64,000 nt of DNA, from positions 15,976,774 to 16,040,773 of the forward strand of contig OY482859.1 in assembly GCA_960531495.1 (NCBI GenBank). The letters run 5' to 3'. This stretch comes from Zeus faber (lineage: Eukaryota; Chordata; Actinopteri; Zeiformes; Zeidae). The position numbers and the translations under genes are program-made. Below, piece by piece: positions 26,955 to 37,577 of the stretch. The notes beneath the pieces were generated by a model. The model did not search any database, was not told where the DNA came from, and saw only the letters and a list, made by a program, of their open reading frames with translations. Each line of letters opens with the position of its first letter. Positions within the stretch are counted from its first letter, which is position 1.

Positions 26955-27330
26955 AAATAAACAAGATTCAAGATTCAAGACGTTTATTCGTCACATACAT
27001 ATGCATCCTTTCATACATATATGCAGTGAAATGTCAATGCAACGCACCCGATGATTGCACACAATATGTTCTAGACTGAACACAACAGCTACCTAAGAAT
27101 TTCTACTTGACTAACTAACTGATTCCTAAAATGTAATGCAGTAAGTAAGTCGAATAATATAGAAAAAAATAAAATAAAGAACTCAAAGGTAATGCAGAGT
27201 GGGGGTACAAATTAGAAATAAAGGGAATAGACTTATGTATACGGGATAGGCTATTAAATATAACTATATTTGGAAAAAAAAATATATATATAGAGTATAT
27301 TCTGTATAAATATATTTTCTTATAAATCTT
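26955..27330 (-). mobile_element. Retroelement-like 3' tail fragment
   Basis: Contains AAGATTCAAGATTCAAGACG, TTTATTCGTCACATACATA and GCAGTGAAATGTCAATGCAA on the plus strand, a combination that recurs widely in percomorph genomes as the reverse complement of a retroelement 3' end. The right part fades into AT-rich sequence with TATATATATAGAGTATAT near 27285. Boundaries are approximate. Confidence 0.5.
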
Positions 27331-27879
27331 TTATCTAGTTTGTATATTTTTGTTGTGTTAAAAACTTTAAACTAAAAACAAATCCAGCCCTGGACAGCTT
27401 AATTGCAACAACTTCACCTACAACTGTTGACCCCACGACGCAAAACAAACACCAAAAAGACCATGGGTTCCATTCCCATCTCAGGTCCGGTCTGCTCACC
27501 ATGCCACTCCGCATTTTGCTCTGCATCAGCCTATAGGTGCAGCAGTCGAAGGCACATGTTTGTTTGGTCTATGCACTTTGTTTTAGGAAAAGTAGGGCAA
27601 GATGAGCTGCAGGCCTGCTTAGCCCCCCCTCCATGAATGATAACACACACACACACAGACATATAGATATACATGTGCTGACCTATGAGTAACTGACCAT
27701 ATTCCCAGCATCGAGAGTCAAGTGACCATAACAATGTGATGTATGAAAGATCGTTTCTTGCCTCCATACTTTCATGTATCCAGTATGAAATCTGATGCTT
27801 TCGAGCACTAATCCCTCGTCGAAAAACAAAGCGAAAAAATAAAAAAAGAAATAAACAAACTAGAGATGTAACATCAAAT

Positions 27880-28190
27880 GCCCAGACACAAAGGACCAGT
27901 GAGACTGTGGCGGAACGCGTCTGACGCAGACAGAAGCAGCCTTCTCTGGGGCACGGCTGGACTAGATATTTCGGAGAGGCTGCCGTTGCTAGGCGATGGA
28001 GGAGATGCGAGGGGTGGGGGAATTTCGCCGACCGCGCAGCTGCAGCTGCTGCTGCTGCTGCTGCTGCTGCTACTGCTTCACCCTGTGAGATGTGGCGCCT
28101 CCGCCTCGATGCCGCAACGTCTCCGAGGTCCCGTCACACGCTTGCTGGACGGTGTCCACTCCACCCGCTGCCCCCCCCCCCCCCACATTA
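27880..28190. promoter_or_regulatory. Orphan GC-rich island with CTG repeat
   Basis: A CpG-rich 300-bp patch in AT-rich DNA. It contains a (CTG)n tract at about 28042-28071 (roughly ten units, interrupted by CTA), a GTTGCTAGGCGATGG motif near 27986 resembling an RFX X-box, and a poly-C run at 28173. It lies 1.5 kb upstream of the GPCR start and could be its promoter or non-coding first exon. A plus-strand ORF through it (27878-28207) gives a poly-leucine stretch, but I do not accept it as a gene. Confidence 0.4.
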
Positions 28191-29730
28191 CACAACCTAT
28201 GGAGTGATGGACGTAGTGAGGGCACCTGCTCTGATCTCGTCCAAATTTCCCTTTTGTTAGGAGTGACTTATCAATGGCAATATACTGCAAGTAACTCCAC
28301 AATGTATTATTTACTACATTAGGTTATTATGATATTTACCGTTTTTCTAGAAATCTTTGAAAATATATGGAATACGAATGGAACTGTCTATAAAGAAAAT
28401 CCATCCCGGAATTGGACCAGGTGAACTTTTGAGTTATTTTCAGAGATTAAATGGGTGAAATATCCCCAAAATCGAATCAGAAATCATATCAAATCAAACC
28501 AAATTAACCCTCGACTTGCTGTAACCTCCAACAGAATCCATACTTTTAAAGCAAAACTTTAAGAGCTGGCACTTTGAAGTGTCAGAGCTTTAAATACAAG
28601 TTGTGTAAGTTACATCAAGATTTCGTATTTATAGCTCGTCCGTTAATAATTGATCTGCTGCAGTGAATAATATTATGATGGAGACCTTAGTGGTAAAGAC
28701 ACCAGGAACCAGTTCATCTTCATGCAGTGTTGGTTCTTGGCGTCATCTAGAGGACGGGCCTCGTACTGCAGTATAACTCAGTTCAAGTAAAAACACAAAA
28801 TAAATGTTAAATGTATGGTTACAAACATACATTTGTGAAAAATAAACTCTCAATTTAGAAGGCTTTGTTTAGAAACAAATATGAAAATAAATTCTAGTAA
28901 ATAAATGGTATTTACAAAACATTTGTTGAGAATATACTTGAATTTACAGTAGACATCAATGTTGCTGAATATATAAACATGATATTGAAGTTATTTAAAT
29001 CATAATACATTGATTTTAAAACTAAGCCATGAAAGTAGTAGGTAGGCTAGATCAACTTCTCAGCAAAACATATTTCATTTCTCTTCTTCGAATCTGAAGT
29101 AGGGTCTGACACCTGGAAACTCTGAAACTTTGTTTTGAGTGGGTGTCGAGCTGTGTGCATCATTTCCATCCACTCTTACGTTTCCTGTTTCTGAAAGTAA
29201 AAGCAAGACAAAAACATCTACCTACATGCATATACTGTAAAGGGGCCCACTGAACAAAAGATCGAGCATTTTACCAGCAAGATCTGACTATATTTTGCAG
29301 TTCAAGGGAATATTGAATTTGAGAATAATTGCGGGGCATTATTTCCTTAAAACCTGTCATAACTTGGTAAGTACAGTACTTTCATTTCAAAATATCTAAC
29401 TTCTGACACTCAAAGTATTGCGGTCAGAAAGAGAGTATGATGATTTAAGGAGTATTGTTAACTCAAAAATAGCATATTTTTGCATTGTTGGTGGGGATAG
29501 TGTCACCTTGTCCACTCTTTATTCCTCTTTACTACTGCATTGCTTTACTCTTTTATAAACCATTAATGTACCAAAGTCACAACCAACCCCATCAGGGTAT
29601 TGGGAAAAGTGGTGGTTTGCACAAAGGTTCTCTCATCATCTTGTCTTTTCAGTGAGAAAGCAGTAGAAAGAAGAAAAGAGCCCAGCAAAGCATTTACAGC
29701 CAAGCTGATTGAAGATCCACCGAAGAGAAA

Positions 29731-30705
29731 ATGAACGTGTCGTACTCCAACTGCAGCGTCGCCCCGGCAGAGTACCAACAGCGGCTCTTCCCCGCGGTCT
29801 ACAGCCTCGTGTTTGTCCTGGGGCTTCCCGGCAACCTGGTCGCCCTCTCTGTCTTCGTCTTCAAGGTCGGCCCCCGTACCTCCTTTGGCGTGTACTTCAT
29901 CAACCTGACGCTGGCCGACACCGCCATCCTCCTCACCTTGCCCTTCCACATCCACTACCATGTCAATGGAAACCACTGGGTGTTCGGGGACCTGGCGTGC
30001 CGCGTCGCGGGCACCCTATTCTACGCCAACATCTACAGCAGCGTCTGCTTCATGTCGTGCATCTGCGTGGACCGCTACATCGCCACAGTGTACCCTCACA
30101 CCTACCTGAGAATGAGGAGCTCCCACTGCTCCGTCAGGGTCAGCTTGCTGATCTGGGGGGTCCTGTGCCTGGCCGTGGCATCCTTCATCCTCATGGGGCC
30201 CCTGAAGACTGCTGAATCTGCAGCCAATGGAGTGTTCAGCTACAGCTGCTTTGAGAACTTTGCCCTGAATGAGTGGGGCCGGCGTGTGGCGCCCTACAGT
30301 GTCCTGAGTCTGGTCTTCTGCGCTCTGCTGCCCTCTAGCATCATCCTGGTGTGCTACCCGCTGGCCGCTAAGCGCATCACCCGGATTGGCACCAAGACGG
30401 CCCGCCGGGCCGTGAGGGTGATCTACACCATCATGGCCATCACGCTGCTATGCTTCCTGCCCTACCACCTGATGTACCTGCTCCACATGCTGCGGCGCCT
30501 GGGCGCCATCAGTCACTGCCCCTACGCCGACGCCATCCACAACGCCAGGCACGTCACCAAGGCTCTGGTGACCATCAACACGTGCCTCGACCCCCTGATT
30601 TACTTCGCCGCCACCAACCACTTCCAGTGGAAACCCTCCAGGCTGAGGTGGCTGTGGGGGAGGCTGAGGAGGACCACGGGAGTGTACACTATCACAAGGA
30701 TATGA
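29731..30705 (+). CDS. Class A G-protein-coupled receptor, P2RY8/PTAFR/LPA-receptor-like
   Basis: An intact 324-residue seven-transmembrane receptor in a single exon, acting at the plasma membrane. Visible landmarks: N-glycosylation sites N2 and N7; TM1 PGNLVAL (33-39); TM2 INLTLADT (57-64); Cys90-Cys173 disulphide pair; HWVFGD (82-87); FYANIYSS (97-104) in TM3; DRY at 114-116; CFENF (173-177) in loop 2; CFLPYH (241-246) in TM6; and DPLIY (287-291) in TM7. The HWVFG and FYANIYSS features recall P2RY8, while the FPAVYSLVFVLG start and the TM7 lead-in recall PTAFR; the CFENF loop is shared with LPA receptors. The ligand is therefore unknown (a lipid or purine-type ligand is inferred). A possible splice acceptor at 29652 suggests a 5' non-coding exon. 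A poly(A) signal AATAAA is at 30849. It occupies the place of PUSL1 in the human order and is tail to tail with ints11. Confidence 0.95.
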   Translation: MNVSYSNCSVAPAEYQQRLFPAVYSLVFVLGLPGNLVALSVFVFKVGPRTSFGVYFINLTLADTAILLTLPFHIHYHVNGNHWVFGDLACRVAGTLFYANIYSSVCFMSCICVDRYIATVYPHTYLRMRSSHCSVRVSLLIWGVLCLAVASFILMGPLKTAESAANGVFSYSCFENFALNEWGRRVAPYSVLSLVFCALLPSSIILVCYPLAAKRITRIGTKTARRAVRVIYTIMAITLLCFLPYHLMYLLHMLRRLGAISHCPYADAIHNARHVTKALVTINTCLDPLIYFAATNHFQWKPSRLRWLWGRLRRTTGVYTITRI

Positions 30706-31094
30706 GCGAGGCAAAGGGGGGGCGTTATGGAGGAAAGGTTACCTGTTCGCCCGCCTTCCGGATAAGTAGTAGACATCCCAAGAGAAAAGACATTTTTTCT
30801 TTTACTACAAAAACAGTTTATTCAAATTGACCTCATACAGGAAACGGGAATAAAGAGGATCCCCCCAACACAACAGAAAATGTGCATATCTCATTCCTAT
30901 TATCTTCTAATGTCTTTTCAGTCTTTCGATATGAATAGAACACAATAAGAGTCTGGATAAGAGTCAGTCCAATCTTATAGAATTGAAAATATGAAGTATA
31001 CTGACAAATGGTACACATTAATATTCACTCATGGAAATGTAGGTTTTGCAAATAGTTTTTTGATGTCAAACATTTCTATCGTCGTCCACATACT
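30706..31094. terminator. Overlapping 3' ends of the GPCR (+) and ints11 (-)
   Basis: Plus-strand AATAAA for the GPCR is at 30849-30854. The minus-strand AATAAA for ints11 reads as TTTATT at 30817-30822, about 273 nt past the ints11 stop. The two signals are crossed, so the mature 3' ends are predicted to overlap by a few tens of bases. Confidence 0.6.
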
Positions 31095-31628
31095 TCAGCA
31101 CAGTCCCGAAGGAAGTCCTTTCTTTAGCAGGTTGGAAAGAAAGCTCCCTAAATCTTCATCCTGCCAAAAGTAAAAAAGAAAACGTTCGTCTGACTAAATC
31201 CAAACCAAGCTGCAAATTCTTAACTTTTTACAATCGCTCAAGTACGCACAGAATGTGGTAAAGTGGTAAATGTCAACCATGGTCAAGAAACGGAAACATA
31301 AAATTGCAACGATAGAAAGTATGTCAATAAAGATGTGCTTAAGTGGACTACTTCTTTTTACAAAATATGTTTCTTATATCTTTACATTTTTTCTTATTTT
31401 TCTTCTCTTTCTTATAAATGACTTAAATCCTCAGAGACTGTATTCTTCAAGAAATCCACAGAAAACAACTAAATGTTGTGGCGGCTCTATGCGTTACTGT
31501 AAAGCAGCTTGAGGTTACAATCAGAAACTAGAAACTTAATAGACAGGATCAACAGGTTAGAGTTCGGAAGTCGCACACTTTGCACGCTAGATCCTGATCT
31601 GTATAACAAGTTCAACCACAAACCCACA

Positions 31629-31680
<52 letters not shown>

Positions 31681-34600
31681 GACAGGTGCTGCTCGCCCCC
31701 GTAACTTAACATGACACCCGATGGAAAAACAAACAAACAAAAAAAACAAACAAACAAACAAAAAAAAAAACGATATCGAGCCTGTTACCTGGTAGCTCCA
31801 GGAGAGGAGGAGGACCTTGGTGTTTGTGTCTTCGGCTGAGGAGGAAACCTTGATGACTATGGATTCCACCATGACCGTGCTGTCAGGGAGGTGCTGGACA
31901 GTGTAGCCTTTCAACACGCTGCGGGGTTAGGAGCAAATATCATAATCTTTTATATACAAAGACATACAGTTTAACAGCTAAACACTGGCAGCGAAGACAC
32001 ACAAACATCCACTTGCCCATAGAACATCTTATTTGAAGGATAGAAAATAATAATAAATATTTCTGAATATATCCTCAGCAATTGTAAGACCAGAATGCAT
32101 TCTGTTTCAAGAAGGTCGTTCTGTTTTAAGACTATTTAAGCATTGTGAGCTGCAGCAGAGTGTTCTTTCTAGTGGTAAGTTGAACAGTTTGGATTTGGGA
32201 ACCAATGTTTTAATACAGCCTCATAGAAAAAATACTGTGAACACTGCTCACAGTAGGTTCGGTTATAAGCGCCATGCCAAAAAGGGTTGTTGTAGGAAGG
32301 TAGTATAGTAAAAATGGTGGTAAATGTCATCGATGTGGTAGTAGTTTGTATGGTCAAGGGACAATGACATGTTGATGTCTTCACTAACCTCTTCAGGTGA
32401 GTGTAGATCTGTGCAGTAGTGTCGGCATCGCATGAGNNNNNNNNNNNNNNNNNNNNNNNNNNNNNNNNNNNNNNNNNNNNNNNNNNNNNNNNNNNNNNNN
32501 NNNNNNNNNNNNNNNNNNNNNNNNNNNNNNNNNNNNNNNNNNNNNNNNNNNNNNNNNNNNNNNNNNNNNNNNNNNNNNNNNNNNNNNNNNNNNNNNNNNN
32601 NNNNNNNNNNNNNNNNNNNNNNNNNNNNNNNNNNNNTCTTCAGGTGTGTGTAGATCCTGTGCAGAGTGTCGGCATCGCTGTGAGGGTCCTGGAGCTGCAC
32701 GCGGCAGGTGAAGCGAAGCTGGTGTTCGTTGAGGCCGAGCTCCTTCAGGGCCTGCTCTGGAGACACCAGCCTCAGACTCTGTGGGGTGGAACATGGGAAT
32801 GACGATCTCGCCACAGGTCGTTGTGAAAGCATAGAACCAAAGAATATTATTTTCAATATTTATAATATTTCATTATAAACTCACATTTTCTTTCATGATC
32901 AGGGTTCCGTGCATCGTGCGAGGTTTCTTCGGGTCAGGCAGTGGGCCTTGAAATATGGAAAAATAAATAAATAACGCTTTTTCTCATAATCACAGAATTC
33001 ACACAATTTATGTGCAAAAGCAGTTCTGGGGCAATCTTTTGAGAATTCAATTGATAGCCATTCTCAAAAGATTAGCCACAGAACTGCTTTTGCACATCAA
33101 ATTGATTGAGACTTCTGGAAATGGGCCACAAGGAAGATTTGTACTGCTTCCCTAAATATCCCCAGTATTAATGATCAAAATGATCATCTGAGCTGCTAAT
33201 TTGATTACACTAGGCTGTTATCAAGCTCTTCCGGAAGCTATATACTAAATCTACCTCCAAGAGCCATCTCTCTCTTTAGAAGGTTCAGGGAGATATCCAC
33301 CGGCACGCTGGGGCTGGTCGTCATGGTCACCGTCTCTCCGTTAGCTGGCATGTAACAGTTTATGCCTGGGAATATTCGGAGACAAAGACACCCTAAAGGA
33401 AACTATAGATGTGTGGTACACAGATCCAAATAATAACCAAATATGAGAAAACAACAAAGACGATATTACAGTCAGGGCCTGCGCTTACTGAATTCCTGCT
33501 CAATCTTGCCCTTGAGGAACTCCATCTTGACGGCCTCCCCGTGCACCAGCAGCATGTTCCGAGGTTCAGCCATGCGGATCAGCTGCATGATGCCCTTGGC
33601 GTCGGCGTGGGCGCTGAAGGACATGTACTCCACCTGCAGCTTTACATCCAGCTGGGGGCATCAAAGGAAACATTGTCTTGAACCCAGTTTACACTACAAG
33701 GATATACTGTATAATGTAGCTTCCAGATAACTGGGTTTGTTCTGGCATTACAAAAATGAAATTCAAGGACTTTGAAGTACTTTTTTAAGCACTTTTTTTT
33801 GTTTCTTTTGTTTTCTCTTCATTTTAAAGGACTTCACACAAAACAAATAATACATTTTCAATGTGATCTTCATTGCTATTGATAGGCCCCAAATCAACCC
33901 TGCCGATGCCCTGTAATGCACGCACGCACGCACGCACGCACGCACACACACACGCACGCACACACACGCACGCACGCACGCACACACGCACACACGTCTC
34001 TCTGGTATTCAGGACTAACATTCCATTCTAGCACACACACCCACGCACGCACCCACACAGGCACGCACACACGCATGCACGCACACACACACAGACACAC
34101 ACACAGACACACACACAGACTATTTATTACTTTATGATTTGAATAACAAAACCAACCACTTTTCAGCACAAAGGGGGCTATTTTCAAGGTATTACAGTAC
34201 ATAAATTTCTGAGGATGAAATTCAAGCACTTCAGGTAATACATTTCACTGTAACTTCACTGTAATACATTTGATAGGTAAATTGGAAAGGACAAATCAGC
34301 TTCTTTACCATTGCTCTCCCTTCCATCTCCAATTTCCTCTGCCCATTTAGGATCTTGTGTCCGATTGTCCCTTGCACACAGTACCCGGGCATGATCACCT
34401 GATAAGCAGAAAAGACTCGGGTTATACTCGGGTGAGGTGAGCTTATCCTTAAGGAGGGTTTTCGTATTTATAGCCAGACTCACCATGTTCTTTTCGTTGC
34501 CAGCCCACTTTTTGAAGATTTGTAACGACTGACCCGCGTGCAGCATTCCCGGTGTGGCAAACACGACCTAAAAGGTTAATTAATAGGTGTCTTTAATGAC

Positions 34601-37131
34601 GTGTGCACAGTATTCACATTTTGCACACTAAATATCTTTGAAATACTCAATAGAGAAAATAAAGCTACTTACCATTGGTCCGGGATTATCCGCGTAGGAG
34701 CGATCGAAAGCCTTGATGTGTTTGAACTCAAACATGTTTCTCTGTACAAAGGTTTTTCGGATCTTCTGGTTTGTCCACGTGATGAAGAGCTTGTAGTAGT
34801 GATTGGCCTTTTCTGTCAGACCTGTGGAGAAGTAGATTGGGGCCTTCAGGTTCATTCTCTCCCTGCGGGATGAGAAGGGATAGATATATAAAGGTTAATA
34901 GTTTATTTTGCACTATGGGTGGTTTACTTGCTCTTAATGTCTCCTTGTATACAATATAATAGGTCATCCACTGTTCTACAGTTCATATTGGCGATATTGC
35001 AATAGTCAAGTATAAACGTGCAGCAGTTGAGAATACTGAGCAAGGGGAATCCCAGACAGGGGAAAACGAGGATAATACCCTGACATACCGGTATATACAT
35101 GTCAATGTTCATTATAATAACAAACCACAATAACAACACATTCCACACAGAGGAATGTGTTATTTGAAAAAAAAACAAAAAACTTTTTAATTAATATTTG
35201 TTGACATGGCCATTTTCTCTCCAACTCCTGACTGAAAACTAGTTACAGTGCTGCTACAGTGCTATGGGTTTAACATCCAAAAAGGATGAACTAGCTATGA
35301 ACTTTAAAATGCACTGATGTCTCATATTACCCAAGGACATGGCTCTACAATGGCTGAGCTCCCAAGATAAAATAAATGACAACAACATATCTGCTTTAGG
35401 GAGATTTTAGTTTTTTTTTGTTCAATTTTGAATCAAAGGTAAACCTCACCAAAAGGTTTCCAATAGGATACAGAGTTCCTGTGCTCTTCCCAGGGCAAAA
35501 ACTGGAATGAGAACCTGGACATAAAACATGGCAAGAACAGAATTTAATAAGAAAATTAATTCAAAACAGTGACATAGTTAATCCTCCAAATAATTTTCTT
35601 GATAAAACATCTCTTTCCTTTCTCTCTCATTATGTATAAATATGTTACTTCTTACCTTCCCTCCCCGTTCTATGGACTCATGCACTTTCTTCAGGAAGTC
35701 TCTCTCTCTGCATCTCTTGGAGTCGCGGATGGTGGTGGCGTATGTGGACTCCGAGATGAGGATGTCGGGGCGGCACTTATCGATCCACGCAGCGCTGTAG
35801 AAGTACGACAGAAGACATTCATGCAGAAGGCCCCGACGACCCCCGACAGGCATCTGATCAGTGTGTGAGCCATTGACACGACTTACCCTAAATGCCTGTC
35901 TGGGGTCATGTTATAATCTCCCTAGAGACGGAAGGAATACGTTATCATTCAAACAGGATTGTGATCCAACGTACAAATTCTGGAGTTTCGACGCTGTTTT
36001 CGTTTTAACGTACAGTGTAGACGACAGACTCTGATCCCACTTTGATGTGCACCATCGCAGCTCCAAGAACGTGACCTGCGTAGTACGCCTTGATCTCTAG
36101 TTCGTCATCCACCTGCAATCAGCAGAATGCAGAGAATTTGATTTGCCATCAAAGAGATGTGCAGCTGGTTCAGTTCTTGTTAGCGGTCGGGAATGCAATG
36201 CAAAAAAGAAAACCACAGCGCCACTGCACCTGGACAGTTTGATGGAGATTCAAAGGAATGACTTTCTTCATGCAGTCCTTGATCATTTGCGATGTGAAAA
36301 AGTTGGTTTCTCCCTTTTTATCCACAGTGATCTTACGAAAGTCTTCGAGCAAAATTGGGCAGATGGCTTTGGTTGGGTGGGTCATATAGATGGGGCCATC
36401 GTAGCCCACCATCTCACTCATGTAGGGCAGAGCGCCACAGTGATCCAAGTGGAAATGGCTAGGAAAGGTATAGTAAAGCAGAACAAACTTAACTAAATAG
36501 ACAAAACAAAGGTTTATGATACCGCACTATTGACAAATGTGAAAAAAACATTATTTGGGCCACATACCTGATAATCACACAATCTAAAAACTCTGTGAGG
36601 CGGCCATTCTGGGTTATGTAGGAGAAGTCTGGGAATCGCCGCTAAAATGGCAAATATAGTCTTATGTGTGATGTTGCCATTGTGTGACGAATAACACACT
36701 AATAAAATCTTGATTGTTTTGAAACAAACTGGCTCCCATGACTTCACTTACATCATCGTTGAATCCCATGTGCATTCCACAGTCCAGCATGATGTTCTTG
36801 CCTCCAATGGACACCAGAATGCAGCTGCGGCCAACATCTTGTCCCGCGCCTTATGGGGAGAATGATGAGGTGCGACGACGGGAGAGACACAACTTCGCCA
36901 CCCTAACATCCTAAACATCTGTTAATACTTATTACCACTGGATCATCTACCACGGGTGTTGCCTTGTGACCAATTCGAAAAAACCGTCAAGGCGGCTACG
37001 ATTCAATAACGACGGACCCCGAGTTAAAATCACCTTTAACGTGAAGGTAAACGCCAATGCCAGTTGTGCCCGCGTTGGCTAGCCAAGTGCGGCTGTGACT
37101 TACCGAGTGGTGTGACCTTTATTTCGGGCAT
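31095..37131 (-). CDS. ints11: Integrator complex subunit 11 (RNA endonuclease), complete, 17 exons
   Basis: Catalytic subunit of Integrator, a nuclear metallo-beta-lactamase/beta-CASP endonuclease that cleaves snRNA 3' ends and nascent promoter-proximal transcripts. Exons: 37104-37131 (start MPEIKVTPL), 36752-36849, 36568-36641, 36230-36458, 36014-36112, 35887-35921, 35656-35794, 35450-35514, 34673-34862, 34484-34567, 34309-34398, 33489-33651, 33255-33365, 32885-32946, 32637-32778 (plus one base from 32389), 31789-31918, 31095-31160 (ends LPSGLC). Phases join throughout, giving about 601 residues (human about 600). Catalytic features sit at family positions: HFHLDH 68-73, H157 in GHVLGAAM, D178, E203 in SESTY, SAHAD near 392 and VHGE with H414. 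The gene is intact once the false gap in exon 15 is collapsed. It is divergent from cptp, as in human. Confidence 0.96.
31633..31676 (+). repeat. (CA)n microsatellite with nearby CAAA run
   Basis: About 22 CA units in the last intron of ints11, followed by an A-rich (CAAA)n stretch at 31730-31770. It lies close to the exon 16 donor at 31788. Confidence 0.95.
32437..32636. other. Assembly gap (200 N)
   Basis: Exactly 200 N. The 48 bases left of it (32389-32436) and the 46 bases right of it (32637-32682) are the same piece of ints11 exon 15 with a few indels, so the gap probably represents no missing sequence. See the findings. Confidence 0.97.
32947..33254 (-). other. ints11 intron 13 with perfect-looking hairpin
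   Basis: A 308-bp intron whose central part (33005-33103) is a nearly perfect inverted repeat. Arms are 33005-33046 and 33060-33103, with a 13-nt loop. Confidence 0.85.
33652..34308 (-). other. ints11 intron with CACG/CA tandem arrays
   Basis: Two blocks of mixed CACG, CACA and CAGA repeats at 33919-33996 and 34032-34120, separated by about 35 bp of unique sequence. Alternating purine/pyrimidine with many CpGs makes the blocks candidates for Z-DNA. No exon was seen in them. Confidence 0.85.
34863..35449 (-). other. ints11 intron 8, nothing recognised
   Basis: About 590 bp of AT-rich intron between exons 8 and 9. I see no repeat family or extra exon in it. Confidence 0.6.
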
Positions 37132-37577
37132 GGCTTTCGCTGGCGTGACGTTAATACGTCGAGAAACGCGAGCGCGCTCTCCCTCGCGGACCCGCTGACG
37201 ACAGACCTGCTCCGCCCTGGCGTACGGCGCGTTCACTTCCGCGCCCCATTCCCTCCTGCCGCGCGATTGGCTCGGCCCCGCGTCGCGTCGCGTCGCGTCG
37301 CGTCGCGTCACGTCACGTCACGTCACGTCACGGCGGCGGAAGTGCGCGGGCGGCGCAAAGCGACGGACGCGTCGCGAAAGGTGGAGGCGGTCACCGGAAC
37401 GCCGCGGAAGGAAATGACCCCCTCGCTTTAGCTTTTGAATATCGCTGCAGGTATTTATCATTACATGGGCTGTGTCGACGGCCCTAGAAAGACCTGTGAT
37501 CCCTTGTAGTCACCCATTTGTCGTGTGTTTCCTTTAAGCGTGTTTGTCTACCCACAGCACTTCCGCATAGTCCTGTC
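37132..37577. promoter_or_regulatory. Bidirectional GC-rich promoter of ints11 and cptp
   Basis: Only 446 bp separate the two start codons. The region is CpG-dense, with an inverted CCAAT box (ATTGG, 37265-37269), then a ten-unit pentamer array at 37281-37330 (CGTCG x5, CGTCA x5), then GGCGGCGGAAGTGCG at about 37332 (GGAAGTG core resembling an ETS site). cptp probably has a non-coding first exon ending at CTGCAG/GTATTT (37450) and spliced to CCCACAG/CACTTCC (37557/37558). The head-to-head arrangement is conserved in human. Confidence 0.75.
37281..37330 (+). repeat. CGTCG/CGTCA pentamer tandem array
   Basis: Exactly ten 5-bp units: five CGTCG followed by five CGTCA. The CGTCA half is TGACG on the other strand, the core half-site of CREB/ATF factors, spaced every 5 bp. 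Confidence 0.97.

Larger units (their letters stand above)
22721..29652. other. Intergenic region between acap3 and the GPCR
   Basis: About 6.9 kb with no supportable gene. It holds a (ATT)n tract at 23011-23061, duplicated segment copy 2, hAT-like MITE copy B, a (TA)n run at 24748-24771, a SINE-like element at 25062-25372, a GGT/poly-G run at 25541-25577 with a CTC run at 25628-25652, a retroelement-like 3' tail at 26955-27330, and a GC-rich island with a CTG repeat at 27880-28190. From 28200 to 29650 I see only AT-rich unique-looking DNA. Confidence 0.6.

Noticed and set aside
27878-28207. 109-codon ORF with poly-leucine resembling a signal peptide
   Set aside because: The leucines are the CTG repeat, the hydrophobic run starts over 50 residues in, and nothing after it is recognisable. 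The GC-rich island is kept as a possible regulatory region only.
32263-32856. 197-codon minus-strand ORF spanning the N gap
   Set aside because: An artefact of translating N's as X. The real exon is 32637-32778 plus one base at 32389.
33919-34120. CRISPR-like alternation of repeat and unique sequence
   Set aside because: The repeats are simple CACG/CA microsatellite blocks with a single unique interruption, in an intron of a vertebrate gene.
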